Positions 34,150 through 42,472 of a DNA stretch of 64,000 nucleotides are shown in pieces. This DNA comes from Bradyrhizobium sp. 141 (lineage in GTDB: Bacteria; Pseudomonadota; Alphaproteobacteria; Rhizobiales; Xanthobacteraceae). A program made the translations under genes and the position numbers. The notes below the pieces were generated by a model. The model did no database searches and was not told the origin of the DNA. It was given only the letters and a program-made list of their open reading frames with translations. Numbering within the stretch: the stretch's first letter is position 1; each line of letters starts with the position of its first letter. The DNA lies in NCBI RefSeq assembly GCF_023074055.1, contig NZ_JADPKR010000113.1:41611-105610 (forward strand), written 5' to 3'.

Positions 34150-34290
34150 GCCGGTTCAATGCGCCGGCGCGGCATTGGTTCGCATTGCGCCGGCGGTTTT
34201 CGCCTGTGAACGAGTTCATAGGATTGCCGCGGTTTGCAGCGCAGGATCCTGGATGCCCTGGACATTCATGACACCGACGGATTCGGCCTG

Positions 34291-34422
34291 ATGCGGAAGC
34301 GGCTCATCGCCTGGACCATCCTGACGTCCGCCCTGGTTGCGGTGACCGTCTGGACCGTGCTCGGACCGCCCGCTCCTCCGTCCAGCCCGCATCTGCCCTC
34401 CCGGACCGCTTCCGTGCGGTAG
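34291..34422 (+). CDS. Possible small membrane protein (43 residues)
   Basis: ATG 34291 opens MRKRLIAWTILTSALVAV followed by TVWTVLGPPAPPSSP and a short polar end. The plan is a positively charged N-terminus, one hydrophobic helix of about 20 residues and a Pro-rich tail. No ribosome-binding site is evident, and 127 bp without other features separate it from the lactonase gene. It could be a chance frame. Confidence 0.35.
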   Translation: MRKRLIAWTILTSALVAVTVWTVLGPPAPPSSPHLPSRTASVR

Positions 34423-34549
34423 CCCTCCCGCGCGACCGATACAATTTCGGCATCGATCGATCCCAATTGGAATTTGGTGCGGTGGCGCGCCGCCCGCTAT
34501 CCTCGCCGGCAAAACGACGATGCCGCGACCCGGCCTTCAGGAGGAGCCC

Positions 34550-35677
34550 ATGTTGAGACCGACCCGACGCATCGCATCCAAAGCGCCACGCGCTGCGATG
34601 GCCACCACCCTGTTCGCAGCCCTCACTCTCATTTCTGGAGTCCACGCCGGCATGGCCGAGACCTTCGCCTATGTCGGCAACGCCGACAGCAACGACATCA
34701 GCGTGTTCAAGATGACCGCCAGCGGCGAGATGACGCCCGTGCAGACGGCCGCCTTCAAGGGCGTCGACAAGCCCGGCTCCTCGACGCCGCTCGCGATCAC
34801 GCCCGACCACCGCGTGCTGATTGCCGGAATCCGCTCGCAGCCGTACCTCGCCGTGAGTTTTGCGATCGATCCCAAGACGGGCCAGCTCAGCCATATCGGC
34901 AACGGACCGCTCGCCGACAGCATGGCCAATATCGCCGTCGACCACAGCGGCAAGTTCCTGTTCAGCGCCTCCTATGGCGGCAACAAGGTTGCGCTGAATC
35001 CGCTGCTTGCGAACGGCGTCGCCGGCGAGCCGAAGCAGGTGATCCCGACCGGGCTGAATGCCCATGCCTTCCTGCCCTCGCCCGACAACCGCTTCGCGTT
35101 CGCGACCAATCTCGGCTCCGACCAGGTGCTGAGCTTCGCGTTCGATGCCACGGCCGGCACGCTGACGCCGAGCGATCCGCCGGCGCACAAGGTGCCGGAA
35201 AAATCGGGGCCCCGGCACTTCGTATTCCACCCCAATGGCAAGTTCGTCTATCTCCTCCACGAGCTGAACGGCGACCTGGCGGCGTTCACCTATGAGGCCA
35301 AGGGCGGCGCCTGGGACGAGATCCAGCGCACCACCGCGTTGCCTGAAGGGTTTTCCGGCAAACCTTGGGGCGCCGACATCCACATCACCCCGGACGGCCG
35401 CTACCTCTATGCCTCCGAGCGCACTACCAACACGCTCACCGCCTACAAGGTGGACGCGACCAGCGGCAAGCTGACCACGATCGGCAGCGTGCCGACCGAG
35501 AAGCAGCCGCGCGGCTTCAACGTCGATCCCTCCGGCCGCTACCTCGCCGCGGTCGGCGAGCTCTCCGACAGCATGACGGTCTATGCGATCGACCAGAGCA
35601 GCGGCGCGCTGGCCAAGCTGAAATCCTACCCCACCGGCAAGAAGCCGAATTGGGTGGAGTTTTTGAACCTGCCGTGA
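34550..35677 (+). CDS. Secreted lactonase-family beta-propeller protein
   Basis: 375 residues from ATG 34550, five bases after AGGAGG; the ATG at 34520 lies ahead of that site. A signal peptide with a long n-region (MLRPTRRIASKAPRAAM, then TTLFAALTLISGVHAGMA) is followed by seven-bladed propeller repeats of the 6-phosphogluconolactonase (YkgB/Pgl) type: TFAYVGNADSNDISVFKM, NAHAFLPSPDNRFAFATNLG, GPRHFVFHPNGKFVYLLHEL, ADIHITPDGRYLYASER and RGFNVDPSGRYLAAVGE. The family hydrolyses 6-phosphogluconolactone in the cytoplasm, but export makes an extracellular lactone or muconolactone substrate more likely. Confidence 0.8.
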   Translation: MLRPTRRIASKAPRAAMATTLFAALTLISGVHAGMAETFAYVGNADSNDISVFKMTASGEMTPVQTAAFKGVDKPGSSTPLAITPDHRVLIAGIRSQPYLAVSFAIDPKTGQLSHIGNGPLADSMANIAVDHSGKFLFSASYGGNKVALNPLLANGVAGEPKQVIPTGLNAHAFLPSPDNRFAFATNLGSDQVLSFAFDATAGTLTPSDPPAHKVPEKSGPRHFVFHPNGKFVYLLHELNGDLAAFTYEAKGGAWDEIQRTTALPEGFSGKPWGADIHITPDGRYLYASERTTNTLTAYKVDATSGKLTTIGSVPTEKQPRGFNVDPSGRYLAAVGELSDSMTVYAIDQSSGALAKLKSYPTGKKPNWVEFLNLP

Positions 35678-35728
35678 GGCAGGCCATCGCTTCGAGTCCT
35701 GCACTTTTGGGCACTATAGTTTCCACAT

Positions 35729-35813
35729 CGTCATGGCCGGGCTTGTCCCGGCCATCCACGTCTTGCCCACGGCACGAAGAACGTGGATGCCCGGGACAAG
35801 CCCGGGCATGACG
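35729..35813. repeat. CGTCATGGCCGGGC intergenic inverted repeat
   Basis: CGTCATGGCCGGGCTTGTCC...CCACG pairs with CGTGGATGCCCGGGACAAGCC and the closing CATGACG. It is a common rhizobial palindromic repeat and probably terminates the lactonase transcript. Confidence 0.8.
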
Positions 35814-35925
35814 ACTTCTTGTGCAGGTGCACATGTGATCACCCTGCTGCCGTGAGGCGCGCGCGGCGGAGCTACGTAATCATCCGTAATTTCGCGAGGC
35901 CCGGCTTGGAGTCATATCACCGGGC

Positions 35926-36096
35926 ATGGACCGTCAGATCGTTTTCAGGTGCCCCCGAACCGGCATGAATGTGCAGCATCGGCTTGACGACGAGCCAGGC
36001 GGTCGCACGCATGTTTCCGTGCCGTGTCAGGCCTGCACGCGCCTGCACCTGATCGATCGTTCCACCGGCAAGCTGCTGGGCGAGCGCCCGAGCTGA
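35926..36096 (+). CDS. Small zinc-ribbon-like protein (56 residues)
   Basis: ATG 35926 to TGA 36094-36096. The product begins MDRQIVFRCPRTGMNVQHRL and ends with VSVPCQACTRLHLID, RSTGKLLGERPS. One Cys in FRCPRTG and a CxxC in CQAC, with a following His, form a likely metal site. Short proteins with this FRCP-TG-x-NVQ ... C-x-x-C-x-x-LH-x-x-x-x-TGKLL layout recur in Bradyrhizobium, though their role is unknown. It is shorter than usual gene-calling limits and overlaps an implausible reverse frame. Confidence 0.65.
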   Translation: MDRQIVFRCPRTGMNVQHRLDDEPGGRTHVSVPCQACTRLHLIDRSTGKLLGERPS

Positions 36097-36336
36097 GGCC
36101 AGCCATTGCCCGGCCTCCGGCGTGACGTTCTTGACGTGATCCACACCCCATGGACGGCCGCAATCACGCCGCCCCGCGCCGGGGGCGGCGAACCTGATCT
36201 CCAATCCCGCGACTAATCAATGACTTGCCGTGGCGGCGCGCGCCGGCGTGGCATCCTGACATGGGGCGACGCGGCCGTAGTCCGGCCCGTTGCCATCTGC
36301 TATCGATCGAAGGGCTTGAACCCCGTGGAATTTCTG

Positions 36337-37227
36337 ATGCGTCATTTGCCCCGTGCCGTTGTTCGAAGCCTGTGTCCCGCGGCCGTCGCGGGCGTGCTCG
36401 TGCTCGGTCAATATCCGGCCAGAGCTGCCGATGACGACGCGCCCAAGGGGCCGGCCGTCACGGTGCTGAAAGTCGCAAAATCCTGCTTCTCCGACATCGT
36501 CGAGGCCACCGGCACGATCATCGCGCGGGAGGAAACGTCGGTGCGGCCCGAGCGCCCGGGCCTGAAGGTTACGGACGTGCTGGCGGAAGCCGGCGACACC
36601 ACCACCGCCGGCCAGGTGCTGGCGCGGCTGGCGCTCCCCGAGGGCGGCACGCTGCAAGTCACCGCACCCGTGGCGGGCGTGATCGCGACGTCGACGGCCC
36701 AGATCGGCAATCTCGCCTCGGCCAAGGGCGAGGCGCTGTTCACGATCGTGGCGCGCAGCGAATACGATCTCGTCGGCCTGGTGGCGACCACCGATATGCG
36801 CAAGCTCGCCGTCAATCAGCCGGCGACGGTGCGGATCGCCGGCGCCGGCGACATCGACGGCAAGGTGCGCCGCATCGGCCCGACCGTCGAGCCGAACATC
36901 CAGCAGGGCATGGTCTATATCGGCATCTCCTCGCAGAAGCGGCTGTTGCTGAAGGCGAGTGGACGTGCGCTGATCAAGACCGGGCAGAGCTGCAACGTCG
37001 CGGTGCCGCTCACGGCCGTGCAATATTCCTCCGCCGGCACCGTGGTGCAGGTGATCCGCCGCAACCGCGTCGAGACCAAGCGCGTCGAGGTCGGATTGAT
37101 GTCGGGCGGCAATATCGAGGTCCGCGACGGCCTCAACGAGGGCGATGTCGTCGTCGCCCGCGCCGGCGCTCTCTTGCGTGAAGGCGATCCGGTGCGCCCG
37201 GTGATGGCTGCGGAAGCGGCGAAGTAG
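36337..37227 (+). CDS. Orphan RND-type periplasmic adaptor protein
   Basis: 296 residues from the ATG at 36337; a GTG 12 bases earlier is possible. A signal peptide or anchor (MRHLPRAVVRSLCPAAVAGV) is followed by KSCFSDIVEATGTIIAREE, GDTTTAGQVLARL and VTAPVAGVI, the split lipoyl domain, then beta-barrel and membrane-proximal domains (PLTAVQYSSAGTVVQVIRRN). It is a paralogue of the adaptor at 2997-3926 (both have the CFSD...TG and EVGL/RVGL blocks) but has no permease gene next to it. It may serve the same pump or one encoded elsewhere. Confidence 0.75.
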   Translation: MRHLPRAVVRSLCPAAVAGVLVLGQYPARAADDDAPKGPAVTVLKVAKSCFSDIVEATGTIIAREETSVRPERPGLKVTDVLAEAGDTTTAGQVLARLALPEGGTLQVTAPVAGVIATSTAQIGNLASAKGEALFTIVARSEYDLVGLVATTDMRKLAVNQPATVRIAGAGDIDGKVRRIGPTVEPNIQQGMVYIGISSQKRLLLKASGRALIKTGQSCNVAVPLTAVQYSSAGTVVQVIRRNRVETKRVEVGLMSGGNIEVRDGLNEGDVVVARAGALLREGDPVRPVMAAEAAK

Positions 37228-37237
37228 CAGCCTCGAT

Positions 37238-37267
37238 CGTCATTGCGAGCGTAGCGACGCAATGACG
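37238..37267. repeat. CGTCATTGCG inverted repeat
   Basis: CGTCATTGCG and CGCAATGACG are perfect 10-bp arms around GAGCGTAGCGA. It lies 11 bp after the adaptor stop, where it can end transcription, and belongs to another dispersed rhizobial family. Confidence 0.7.
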
Positions 37268-37300
37268 ATGGAGAAGCAGACGGACACCACGCACGTATGC

Positions 37301-37426
37301 CGTAGGGTGGGCAAAGCGACTTGTCCGCCGTAGCTCGAAGAGCGAAGGCGGAAGCGTGCCCACGTCTTTCCATCGAAATCTTGGAAAATGGTGGGCACGG
37401 CGCGTTGCGCCCTTGCCCACCCTACG
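37301..37426. repeat. GTAGGGTGGGCAAAGC inverted repeat, copy 2
   Basis: CGTAGGGTGGGCAAAGC... and ...CTTGCCCACCCTACG form the outer arms. The right part (37372-37440) is nearly identical to 38283-38352. The rest of this 345-bp gap, to 37572, holds GCATCAT-TGC-ATGATGC at 37481-37497 nested inside GCCCCGG...CCGGGGC and no supported gene. Confidence 0.85.
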
Positions 37427-37572
37427 AGAGCTCGCGAGCCGCAAGACGACGGTCAAAGAAATGCGCCCCGGCTCAGCGTCGCATCATTGCATGATGCGCC
37501 GCGTCCGGGGCACGAGAACGTCCACAGGCTCAAGCGGATCGTCGAACGCGCGACGGAGACTACGCCGTAGCG

Positions 37573-38091
37573 CTACCCCCTGACGCCGACGGCGGACTGC
37601 TTCCGCACCGGACAGTCCGGATCGTCCCTCATCTTCGGCTTGCAGTCGGGGCCTATCACCTTGTCCTTGACGAGCTTGCGGATCGTGCCGCCCACCCGGT
37701 TCACGAAATCGGGCTCCGCGGGCCTCGTGCTCACCTTGGCGCCGGTCGCCGGATAGACGGTCCGGGCCACCGCGGGCACCGGACCGATGCGGGTTGCGGT
37801 GGCGGTGCCCGTCGATATCGTCCTGCCGTCGGGAGCCAAGGTGTAGTTCCAGCTGCCGAGGCTGTTGGTGTAGGTGAAGGTGTCGCCCGAGCAGGTCCAG
37901 GTGCCCTGCACGCAGGCGGGATGCTCGCTGCACAGCGCCCGGCCATCGCGCAGCACCGAGCCGCGGTTGCCGCTGCCGGAATGGCGCCAGTCACCGACGA
38001 ACTTGGCCGCGCAGCTCGCGGGCGGCGCCGCCAGCGCCGGTGCCGCGGACGCGAGCAGGAACAGGGAGATGACGGGCGAAATTCGGATCAT
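37573..38091 (-). CDS. Secreted Cys-rich hypothetical protein
   Basis: 172 residues from the ATG at 38089-38091 (GGAG five bases upstream). Signal peptide MIRISPVISLFLLASAAPALA. The mature protein has CAAKFVGDWRHSGSGNRGSV, then CSEHPACVQGTWTCSGDTFTYTN, resembling a small lipocalin-like or beta-sandwich fold with WT-C-x-G-D-TFTYT strands, and a tail with CKPKMRDDPDCPVRK. Seven Cys suggest periplasmic disulphides. No named family is recognised. The gene is flanked by direct copies of a 70-bp repeat segment (37372 and 38283). Confidence 0.65.
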   Translation of the reverse strand: MIRISPVISLFLLASAAPALAAPPASCAAKFVGDWRHSGSGNRGSVLRDGRALCSEHPACVQGTWTCSGDTFTYTNSLGSWNYTLAPDGRTISTGTATATRIGPVPAVARTVYPATGAKVSTRPAEPDFVNRVGGTIRKLVKDKVIGPDCKPKMRDDPDCPVRKQSAVGVRG

Positions 38092-38231
38092 GAACGCTCC
38101 TCTCCAAAACGTCGATCCTAGCATCCGCCCCCGCCCCGCCAATCCCACCGTTGGGAAAGGGGTTAATCGACGTCGCGATGGACGCGGTACGAAGGCCACC
38201 TCGCCCGAGGTCAATGCGTCAGGCACACATG

Positions 38232-38352
38232 CCGCAGGGTAGAAATGAAGCTGGAGGCGCAGACGTGCCCAAGCACGCTTCTATCGAAATCTTGGAAAAA
38301 TGGTGGGCACGGCGCGTTGCGCCTTTGCCCACCCTACGAGAGCTCGCGAGCC
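38232..38352. repeat. GTAGGGTGGGCAAAGC inverted repeat, copy 3 (degenerate left arm)
   Basis: Only the right arm is well kept: GGTGGGCACGGCGCGTTGCGCC to CCCACCCTACG. Positions 38283-38352 match 37372-37440 with one single-base indel and one substitution by eye, extending beyond the palindrome into GAGAGCTCGCGAGCC, so the two are a recent duplicate pair in direct orientation. Confidence 0.75.
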
Positions 38353-38363
38353 CTCAGAAAAAA

Positions 38364-39212
38364 CTAGCCGCCGGCTTCGCCGAAATGGACGTCTTCGAGC
38401 AGCGAGGAGGAGACCGTCGGGACCTGGTCGCCTTCGCTGGCGCGGGAGATGGCGAGACGGGTCTTGTTGAAGACGCTTTCGGCGCTGCCGCGTGCGTTGA
38501 GGTTGTTGAGGAACTCGCTGACCAGCACGCTGTGCTCGCCCTTGCCGTCGTCGACGACCTTGCCGGGCGAGGCCGAGGTGAGGATCAGGGCATTGTCGGA
38601 CGCGCTGATCGGCGCGAGGCCGTGGCTGTAGGAGCGGAAGCGGCGCTCATAGGGATTGCGGCGGGAGGCGTCGACCACGACGAGCTTGGCCTTGGCGCCC
38701 TGCTCCTTCATCATGTCGAGCACGCCGTCGATCGAGACACCTTGGCGGCGGACGTCGCTTTCCTTCCAGATCACGGCATCGACCGGCAGCATGTAGCTCT
38801 GGCGGCCGGCCTGCACGCCGTAGCCGCCGAAGAACAGCATGACGACGGTGTCGCGCTTGATCCGGGACTTCAGGCGGTTGACGGCGCGGACCATGTCGTC
38901 CCTGGTCGCGTCTTCGACCATGTCGACGTCAAAGCCGTCCTTGCGCAGGGACGAGGACAGCGCGCGGGCGTCGTTGATCGACTGCGTCAGCGGCGCGCTG
39001 GCGTCGGGATAATGTCCATTGCCGATGACGAGCGCGAGGCGGGAGGTCTGGGCGATCGAACCGGTGACCTGATCGGTCGAGACGGCCTTGGCAGCATCGA
39101 TCGCACGCATGTTGAGAGCAGCATGGGCGCCGATCACCAGCGAGACCGTGCCGACGAGGGCCGCGGCCAGCGCGATCGTGCGCCTGGAAAGGTCGAGCCG
39201 CTTTACATTCAT
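38364..39212 (-). CDS. Caspase-fold protein with both catalytic residues replaced (second copy)
   Basis: 282 residues from the ATG at 39210-39212. A membrane anchor or signal (residues 10-33, TIALAAALVGTVSLVIGAHA) precedes a caspase-like domain starting RLALVIGNGHYPDASAPL. The usual SGHG motif is FGGYG (Tyr131) and the usual DxC is DASRRNPY (Ser183). QSYMLPVDAVIWKESDVRR and RSYSHGLAPI match the homologous segments of the protein at 496-2022 closely, so they are paralogues, but this one lacks the Pro-rich linker and TPR repeats. A proteolytic role is not expected; it may act as a scaffold or decoy. It is divergent from the DxDTT gene, with a CRP-type site between. Confidence 0.8.
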   Translation of the reverse strand: MNVKRLDLSRRTIALAAALVGTVSLVIGAHAALNMRAIDAAKAVSTDQVTGSIAQTSRLALVIGNGHYPDASAPLTQSINDARALSSSLRKDGFDVDMVEDATRDDMVRAVNRLKSRIKRDTVVMLFFGGYGVQAGRQSYMLPVDAVIWKESDVRRQGVSIDGVLDMMKEQGAKAKLVVVDASRRNPYERRFRSYSHGLAPISASDNALILTSASPGKVVDDGKGEHSVLVSEFLNNLNARGSAESVFNKTRLAISRASEGDQVPTVSSSLLEDVHFGEAGG

Positions 39213-39646
39213 CTCGGTTCGTTTCCTGTGCCAAAGACCAGCCAAGCGCGCGCACACTGTTTGAGTAGCGCGATAGCGTCTTTAGGTTTGAGGGATTGGC
39301 CGGGGATGTGCCCCCGAATTGCGCGCAATTTGCGGCGCCGCACCAAACAAACCCTTAACCGGATATCACCTCCCCGGCAATAGATTGCCCAAAAATTGAG
39401 CTAAGTGACTGAAGTTATTCGCTAATTTTTCAGGCCGGATTTGCGCGTTTTCCCCCTCCCCGGTCGCTTTCCGAGCCCCAATCATGCAGCCTTCGTGCCG
39501 GCTTTTTCCGTGACTTTCATCACATTTGTTTTTCCTGCGAATCCGGGTAGCCTTTTCAACGACTTGCAGGGGGTGGCGCGTCGTTGGGAGCGCGCGGGCC
39601 GGCCCCCGGCCAAAACCCCGCCAAAGTCCCCGCGACCAGGTATTTC
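39213..39646. other. Divergent intergenic region, AT-richer, with CRP-type site
   Basis: This 434-bp gap separates the caspase-like gene from the DxDTT gene. It is the most AT-rich stretch nearby (about 39340-39440), consistent with promoters on both strands, and holds the CRP-like palindrome at 39509-39524. No coding frame is supported. Confidence 0.6.
39509..39524. promoter_or_regulatory. CRP-type operator
   Basis: CGTGACTTTCATCACA matches 9 of 10 positions of TGTGA-N6-TCACA. It lies 123 bp upstream of the rightward ATG at 39647 and 297 bp upstream of the leftward caspase-like start. Confidence 0.55.
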
Positions 39647-41374
39647 ATGAGCTTTCATTATTTTGCCCACGCCGCCTGCCGGGCGCTGCTGGCGTCGAAG
39701 GACGGCCCCTCGCTTTACGACGTCTGCGATCCCGTATTATCGGGCCCAACCAGCGGCGATCCGCATCTGGCCAAATTCTACAAGACCGTGCTCGGCAATC
39801 CGGCGCTGCGGGTGCTGCTGCGGCGAGCCGGGCTGCCTGAGCTGCGAGACCAGGCCAGGCTTACGGCGCTGCGCGAGGCGCTGGTTCGCGCCCGCGACGA
39901 GGCCGAGCCGGACTGGACGGCGGTCGGCCAGCCGGTCGCCGATCTCGTCGACAGCATCGCTACCGACCATCCCAAGCCTCCGCCGGCGATATTCACCGGC
40001 TCCGCGCCGCCGCAGGCGCAGATCGACGGCGTGATCCGCGATTGCGCGCAGCATCTGCTCGGCTCGTACCGCAAAAACGGCTTTCTGCCGACCTATGCCG
40101 CCTTCAACCTGATCGGCGATCCTGATTTCCGCGGCCGCGAGCTGATCATGGCGCTCACGGGCCTCAACGCCCGCGGCTACAAGAATTCCTCGCTGCTGTT
40201 CAACCTCGCCCGCGTCTTCATCGCGCGCTCGCCGGCACGGGCCGTCGTCAATCCGCCCTGGCGAGGGGTCGCCGAGCCGATGTGGGAACCGGTGCAGATC
40301 CGGCACCGCTCGGCCTATTACGACGCGTTCTTCATCGAGGCGCTGCTGAGCTATGGCGAGACCGGGCTCGCCTCATCGACCGACAAGATCGCGGCCCAGC
40401 GCGCCATCGCCGACATGGTGGATTTCTGCGTCAATATCAGCCGCGAGGAGGTCGAGGGCATCGACGGCGCGCGCTTTGACGTCATCACCGCGCTGGCGCC
40501 GGCGCCGCATCCGCGCTTCTCGCGCTACTTCGCGCAGATCAAGCAGGACCTCGGCTTCGGCATTTACGTGCCGGACTGTGACACCACGGCGTGCTCGATC
40601 TCGGCGGCGACGCAGGCCGGCTGCCTTGATGCGATCATCGACCAGCCGCTGCTCGACTTCTATTCCGGCTACCAGGTGCGCGCCGGCATCAACGCGCCGC
40701 GCGTGACCGTGCCGCTCAACGACAATATCGACTATGAGGGCGGGGTCGCGACCTGGATCGACAATCTCGCGGGCGAGCGTCCCTACGGCAACGACCTCGA
40801 TCCGACGCTCAATCTCGACATTCTCGAGGTCAGCTTTCGCAACCTCGCACGCTGGAAAGTGCTGGAGACGCCGTCGCGGCTGGCCACGGTGCATCGCATC
40901 ATCGGCTTCCAGAAGCGGCTGGCCGCGAGCGGCGCCTTCGCCAATCCGCGCTCGCACATCTATTACCTTCCGGAGCTCTACAGCGCCTATTTCGGCCGCT
41001 GCTATGCGGCGTTCCTGGCGCTGCCGCTGGCGGCGCAGGCCGCGATCGATCCGGGCGGCGATTTCGACTTCATCCGCCATCGCGTGCTGTCCTACGTCAA
41101 GGGCGAGCTGATGGCCGCGGAGATGAACGTGTTCGACGCGGCGCTGGCGCTGATCGCGCTCGGTCACCTCGGCGCCGACCCGCGCGCCTTTGCGCCGGCG
41201 CTGAACGTGATCGTCGCAAACCTCGGCGAAGGTGGCCGCCGCGGCCCGTTCCGCGCCTATGAGTGGAACAAGATGAAGACGCCGACGCGGATCCTGGTCG
41301 GCGGGCCGGAGGTGACGTCGGCGTTCGTGCTGATGGGGCTGGCGGTGGCGAAGCGGGCGATGGCGCGGGGGTAG
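39647..41374 (+). CDS. Hypothetical protein with DxDTTA motif, class II terpene cyclase-like
   Basis: 575 residues from ATG 39647, soluble, helix-rich, no signal peptide. Residues about 308-316 read VPDCDTTAC, so Asp310-x-Asp312-Thr-Thr-Ala. Class II terpene cyclases protonate their substrate with a central DxDD motif, and DxDTT variants are known, for example in the mycobacterial halimadienyl diphosphate synthase Rv3377c. The motif position (310 of 575) and the all-helical, repeat-like composition fit an alpha-alpha barrel. The protein lacks QW repeats, no prenyl-diphosphate gene is near, and overall similarity cannot be judged by eye, so the assignment is a hypothesis. It may otherwise be a glycosidase-like or unknown toroid protein. 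It is preceded by a CRP-type site. Confidence 0.6.
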   Translation: MSFHYFAHAACRALLASKDGPSLYDVCDPVLSGPTSGDPHLAKFYKTVLGNPALRVLLRRAGLPELRDQARLTALREALVRARDEAEPDWTAVGQPVADLVDSIATDHPKPPPAIFTGSAPPQAQIDGVIRDCAQHLLGSYRKNGFLPTYAAFNLIGDPDFRGRELIMALTGLNARGYKNSSLLFNLARVFIARSPARAVVNPPWRGVAEPMWEPVQIRHRSAYYDAFFIEALLSYGETGLASSTDKIAAQRAIADMVDFCVNISREEVEGIDGARFDVITALAPAPHPRFSRYFAQIKQDLGFGIYVPDCDTTACSISAATQAGCLDAIIDQPLLDFYSGYQVRAGINAPRVTVPLNDNIDYEGGVATWIDNLAGERPYGNDLDPTLNLDILEVSFRNLARWKVLETPSRLATVHRIIGFQKRLAASGAFANPRSHIYYLPELYSAYFGRCYAAFLALPLAAQAAIDPGGDFDFIRHRVLSYVKGELMAAEMNVFDAALALIALGHLGADPRAFAPALNVIVANLGEGGRRGPFRAYEWNKMKTPTRILVGGPEVTSAFVLMGLAVAKRAMARG

Positions 41375-41380
41375 ATGAGT

Positions 41381-41519
41381 CTCGTGCCCCGGACGCAGCG
41401 CAGCGCTTCTTCAGCGGTGCGCTGCAGAGCCGGGGCCCATGCCAAGACCGGCGCTCGTAACTTCTGGGTCCCGGCTCTGCGGAGCGGCGTTGCACGCCGC
41501 ACCGCGTCCGGGACACGAG
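41381..41519. repeat. CTCGTGCCCCGGACGC long inverted repeat
   Basis: CTCGTGCCCCGGACGCAGCG... and ...CCGCGTCCGGGACACGAG form the arms, with an inner GCAGAGCCGGGGCCC / GGGTCCCGGCTCTGC pair. It lies 7 bp after the DxDTT gene and probably ends its transcript. Confidence 0.8.
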
Positions 41520-41644
41520 CGTCGTGAAGTCAACTAAGATGACGGGAAGTTGAAAGCCCATTTGTTGAGCACGCGCTGGCCGGGCGGCCAAAAGCCGACC
41601 ACAATTGCGCGGTCTATCGAGATTTTCATCACACGCGGACCGGC

Positions 41645-42370
41645 ATGTTGCGAAAATTCCTGATTGCGCTGTCTCTCCTTGCCCTGCCGTCGCTGGCCGA
41701 GGCCGCCGATATCACCGGCACGGCAAAAGTCCGCGCCGGCGATGCCGTCGTGATCGGCAACACGCGCATCCGGCTCGGCGGCATCGACGCGCCCGCAGTC
41801 GACCAGCTCTGCCTCAACACCAAGACCGAGCGCTGGACCTGCGGCCTTGCGGCGCGCGACGAACTCGCCAAATACGCCGACGGCAAGAGCTGGGTCTGCC
41901 ACACGAGGTCGATCGACCGGCGCGGCCGCACCGTGGCGCGCTGCGAGGTCGGCGGCGAGGACATCCAGAAATGGCTGGTGCGCAGCGGCTGGGCGCTGGC
42001 CTACACCCGCATCTCCAAAGACTACGAGCCCGACGAGGCCGCCGCGCGTGAGGCAAAAGCCGGGATGTGGCAGGGCGCCTTCATCGCGCCCTGGGACTGG
42101 CGCGTCCGCAACAAGAAGACCGTCATCCTGGGCGCGACCAAGCCGCCCGACGGGGCGCATGCGGTGCTGCTCGCCTCGGCCTCGGGACCGGTCGCGCCCT
42201 CCCCGGATTGCACCATCAAGGGCAACGTCAACAGCGCCGGCGAGTGCATCTTTCACCAGCCGACCAGCCGCTGGTACACCCAGATCAAGATGAAGATCAG
42301 CAAGGGCACCCGCTGGTTCTGCTCGGTCGAGGATGCGGAAGCCGCCGGCTGCCGCGAGACCAAACGATAA
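41645..42370 (+). CDS. Thermonuclease-family (SNase-like) secreted protein
   Basis: 241 residues with signal peptide MLRKFLIALSLLALPSLAEA. Residues about 22-140 form an OB-fold SNase-like domain: VRAGDAVVIGNTRIRLGGIDAP and DRRGRTVARC, which keep both catalytic Arg positions. The position after DAP, a catalytic Glu in nucleases (DAPE), is Ala (DAPAVDQ), so nuclease activity is doubtful. A C-terminal domain of about 60 residues (CTIKGNVNSAGECIFH, SKGTRWFCSVEDAEAAGCR) is common at the end of rhizobial SNase-like proteins. It stands alone between two repeats-bearing gaps. Confidence 0.8.
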   Translation: MLRKFLIALSLLALPSLAEAADITGTAKVRAGDAVVIGNTRIRLGGIDAPAVDQLCLNTKTERWTCGLAARDELAKYADGKSWVCHTRSIDRRGRTVARCEVGGEDIQKWLVRSGWALAYTRISKDYEPDEAAAREAKAGMWQGAFIAPWDWRVRNKKTVILGATKPPDGAHAVLLASASGPVAPSPDCTIKGNVNSAGECIFHQPTSRWYTQIKMKISKGTRWFCSVEDAEAAGCRETKR

Positions 42371-42472
42371 CCCAGACCTGCGTTTTGGGCGCTTTTCCAA
42401 GGCGTCAGCGCCACGTAAAAGTATGAATCAGCGATCCACCATCCTGTTCTCAAGCAACAAGGACTGACAGCA

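Noticed and set aside
33696..34265. 189-codon reverse frame over the small-gene region
   Set aside because: Arg/Pro/Ser-rich product crossing a palindrome and two better-supported short frames on the same strand.
35832..35844. TGTGATCAC near the CGTCATGG repeat as a CRP site
   Set aside because: The half-sites touch with no six-base spacer, so it does not fit the CRP pattern.
35917..36204. 95-codon reverse frame
   Set aside because: It overlaps the forward 56-residue protein with Cys motifs, which is better supported; the reverse product has no ribosome-binding site or family resemblance.
37404..37425. Possible sigma-54 promoter GGGCACGGCGCGTTGC
   Set aside because: The GG and GC are one base too far apart, and the sequence is part of a dispersed repeat present in several unrelated places.
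37463..37585. 40-codon forward frame starting MRPGSASHHCMMRR
   Set aside because: It is encoded mostly by nested inverted repeats and has an Arg/Ser/Thr-rich product typical of non-coding GC-rich DNA.
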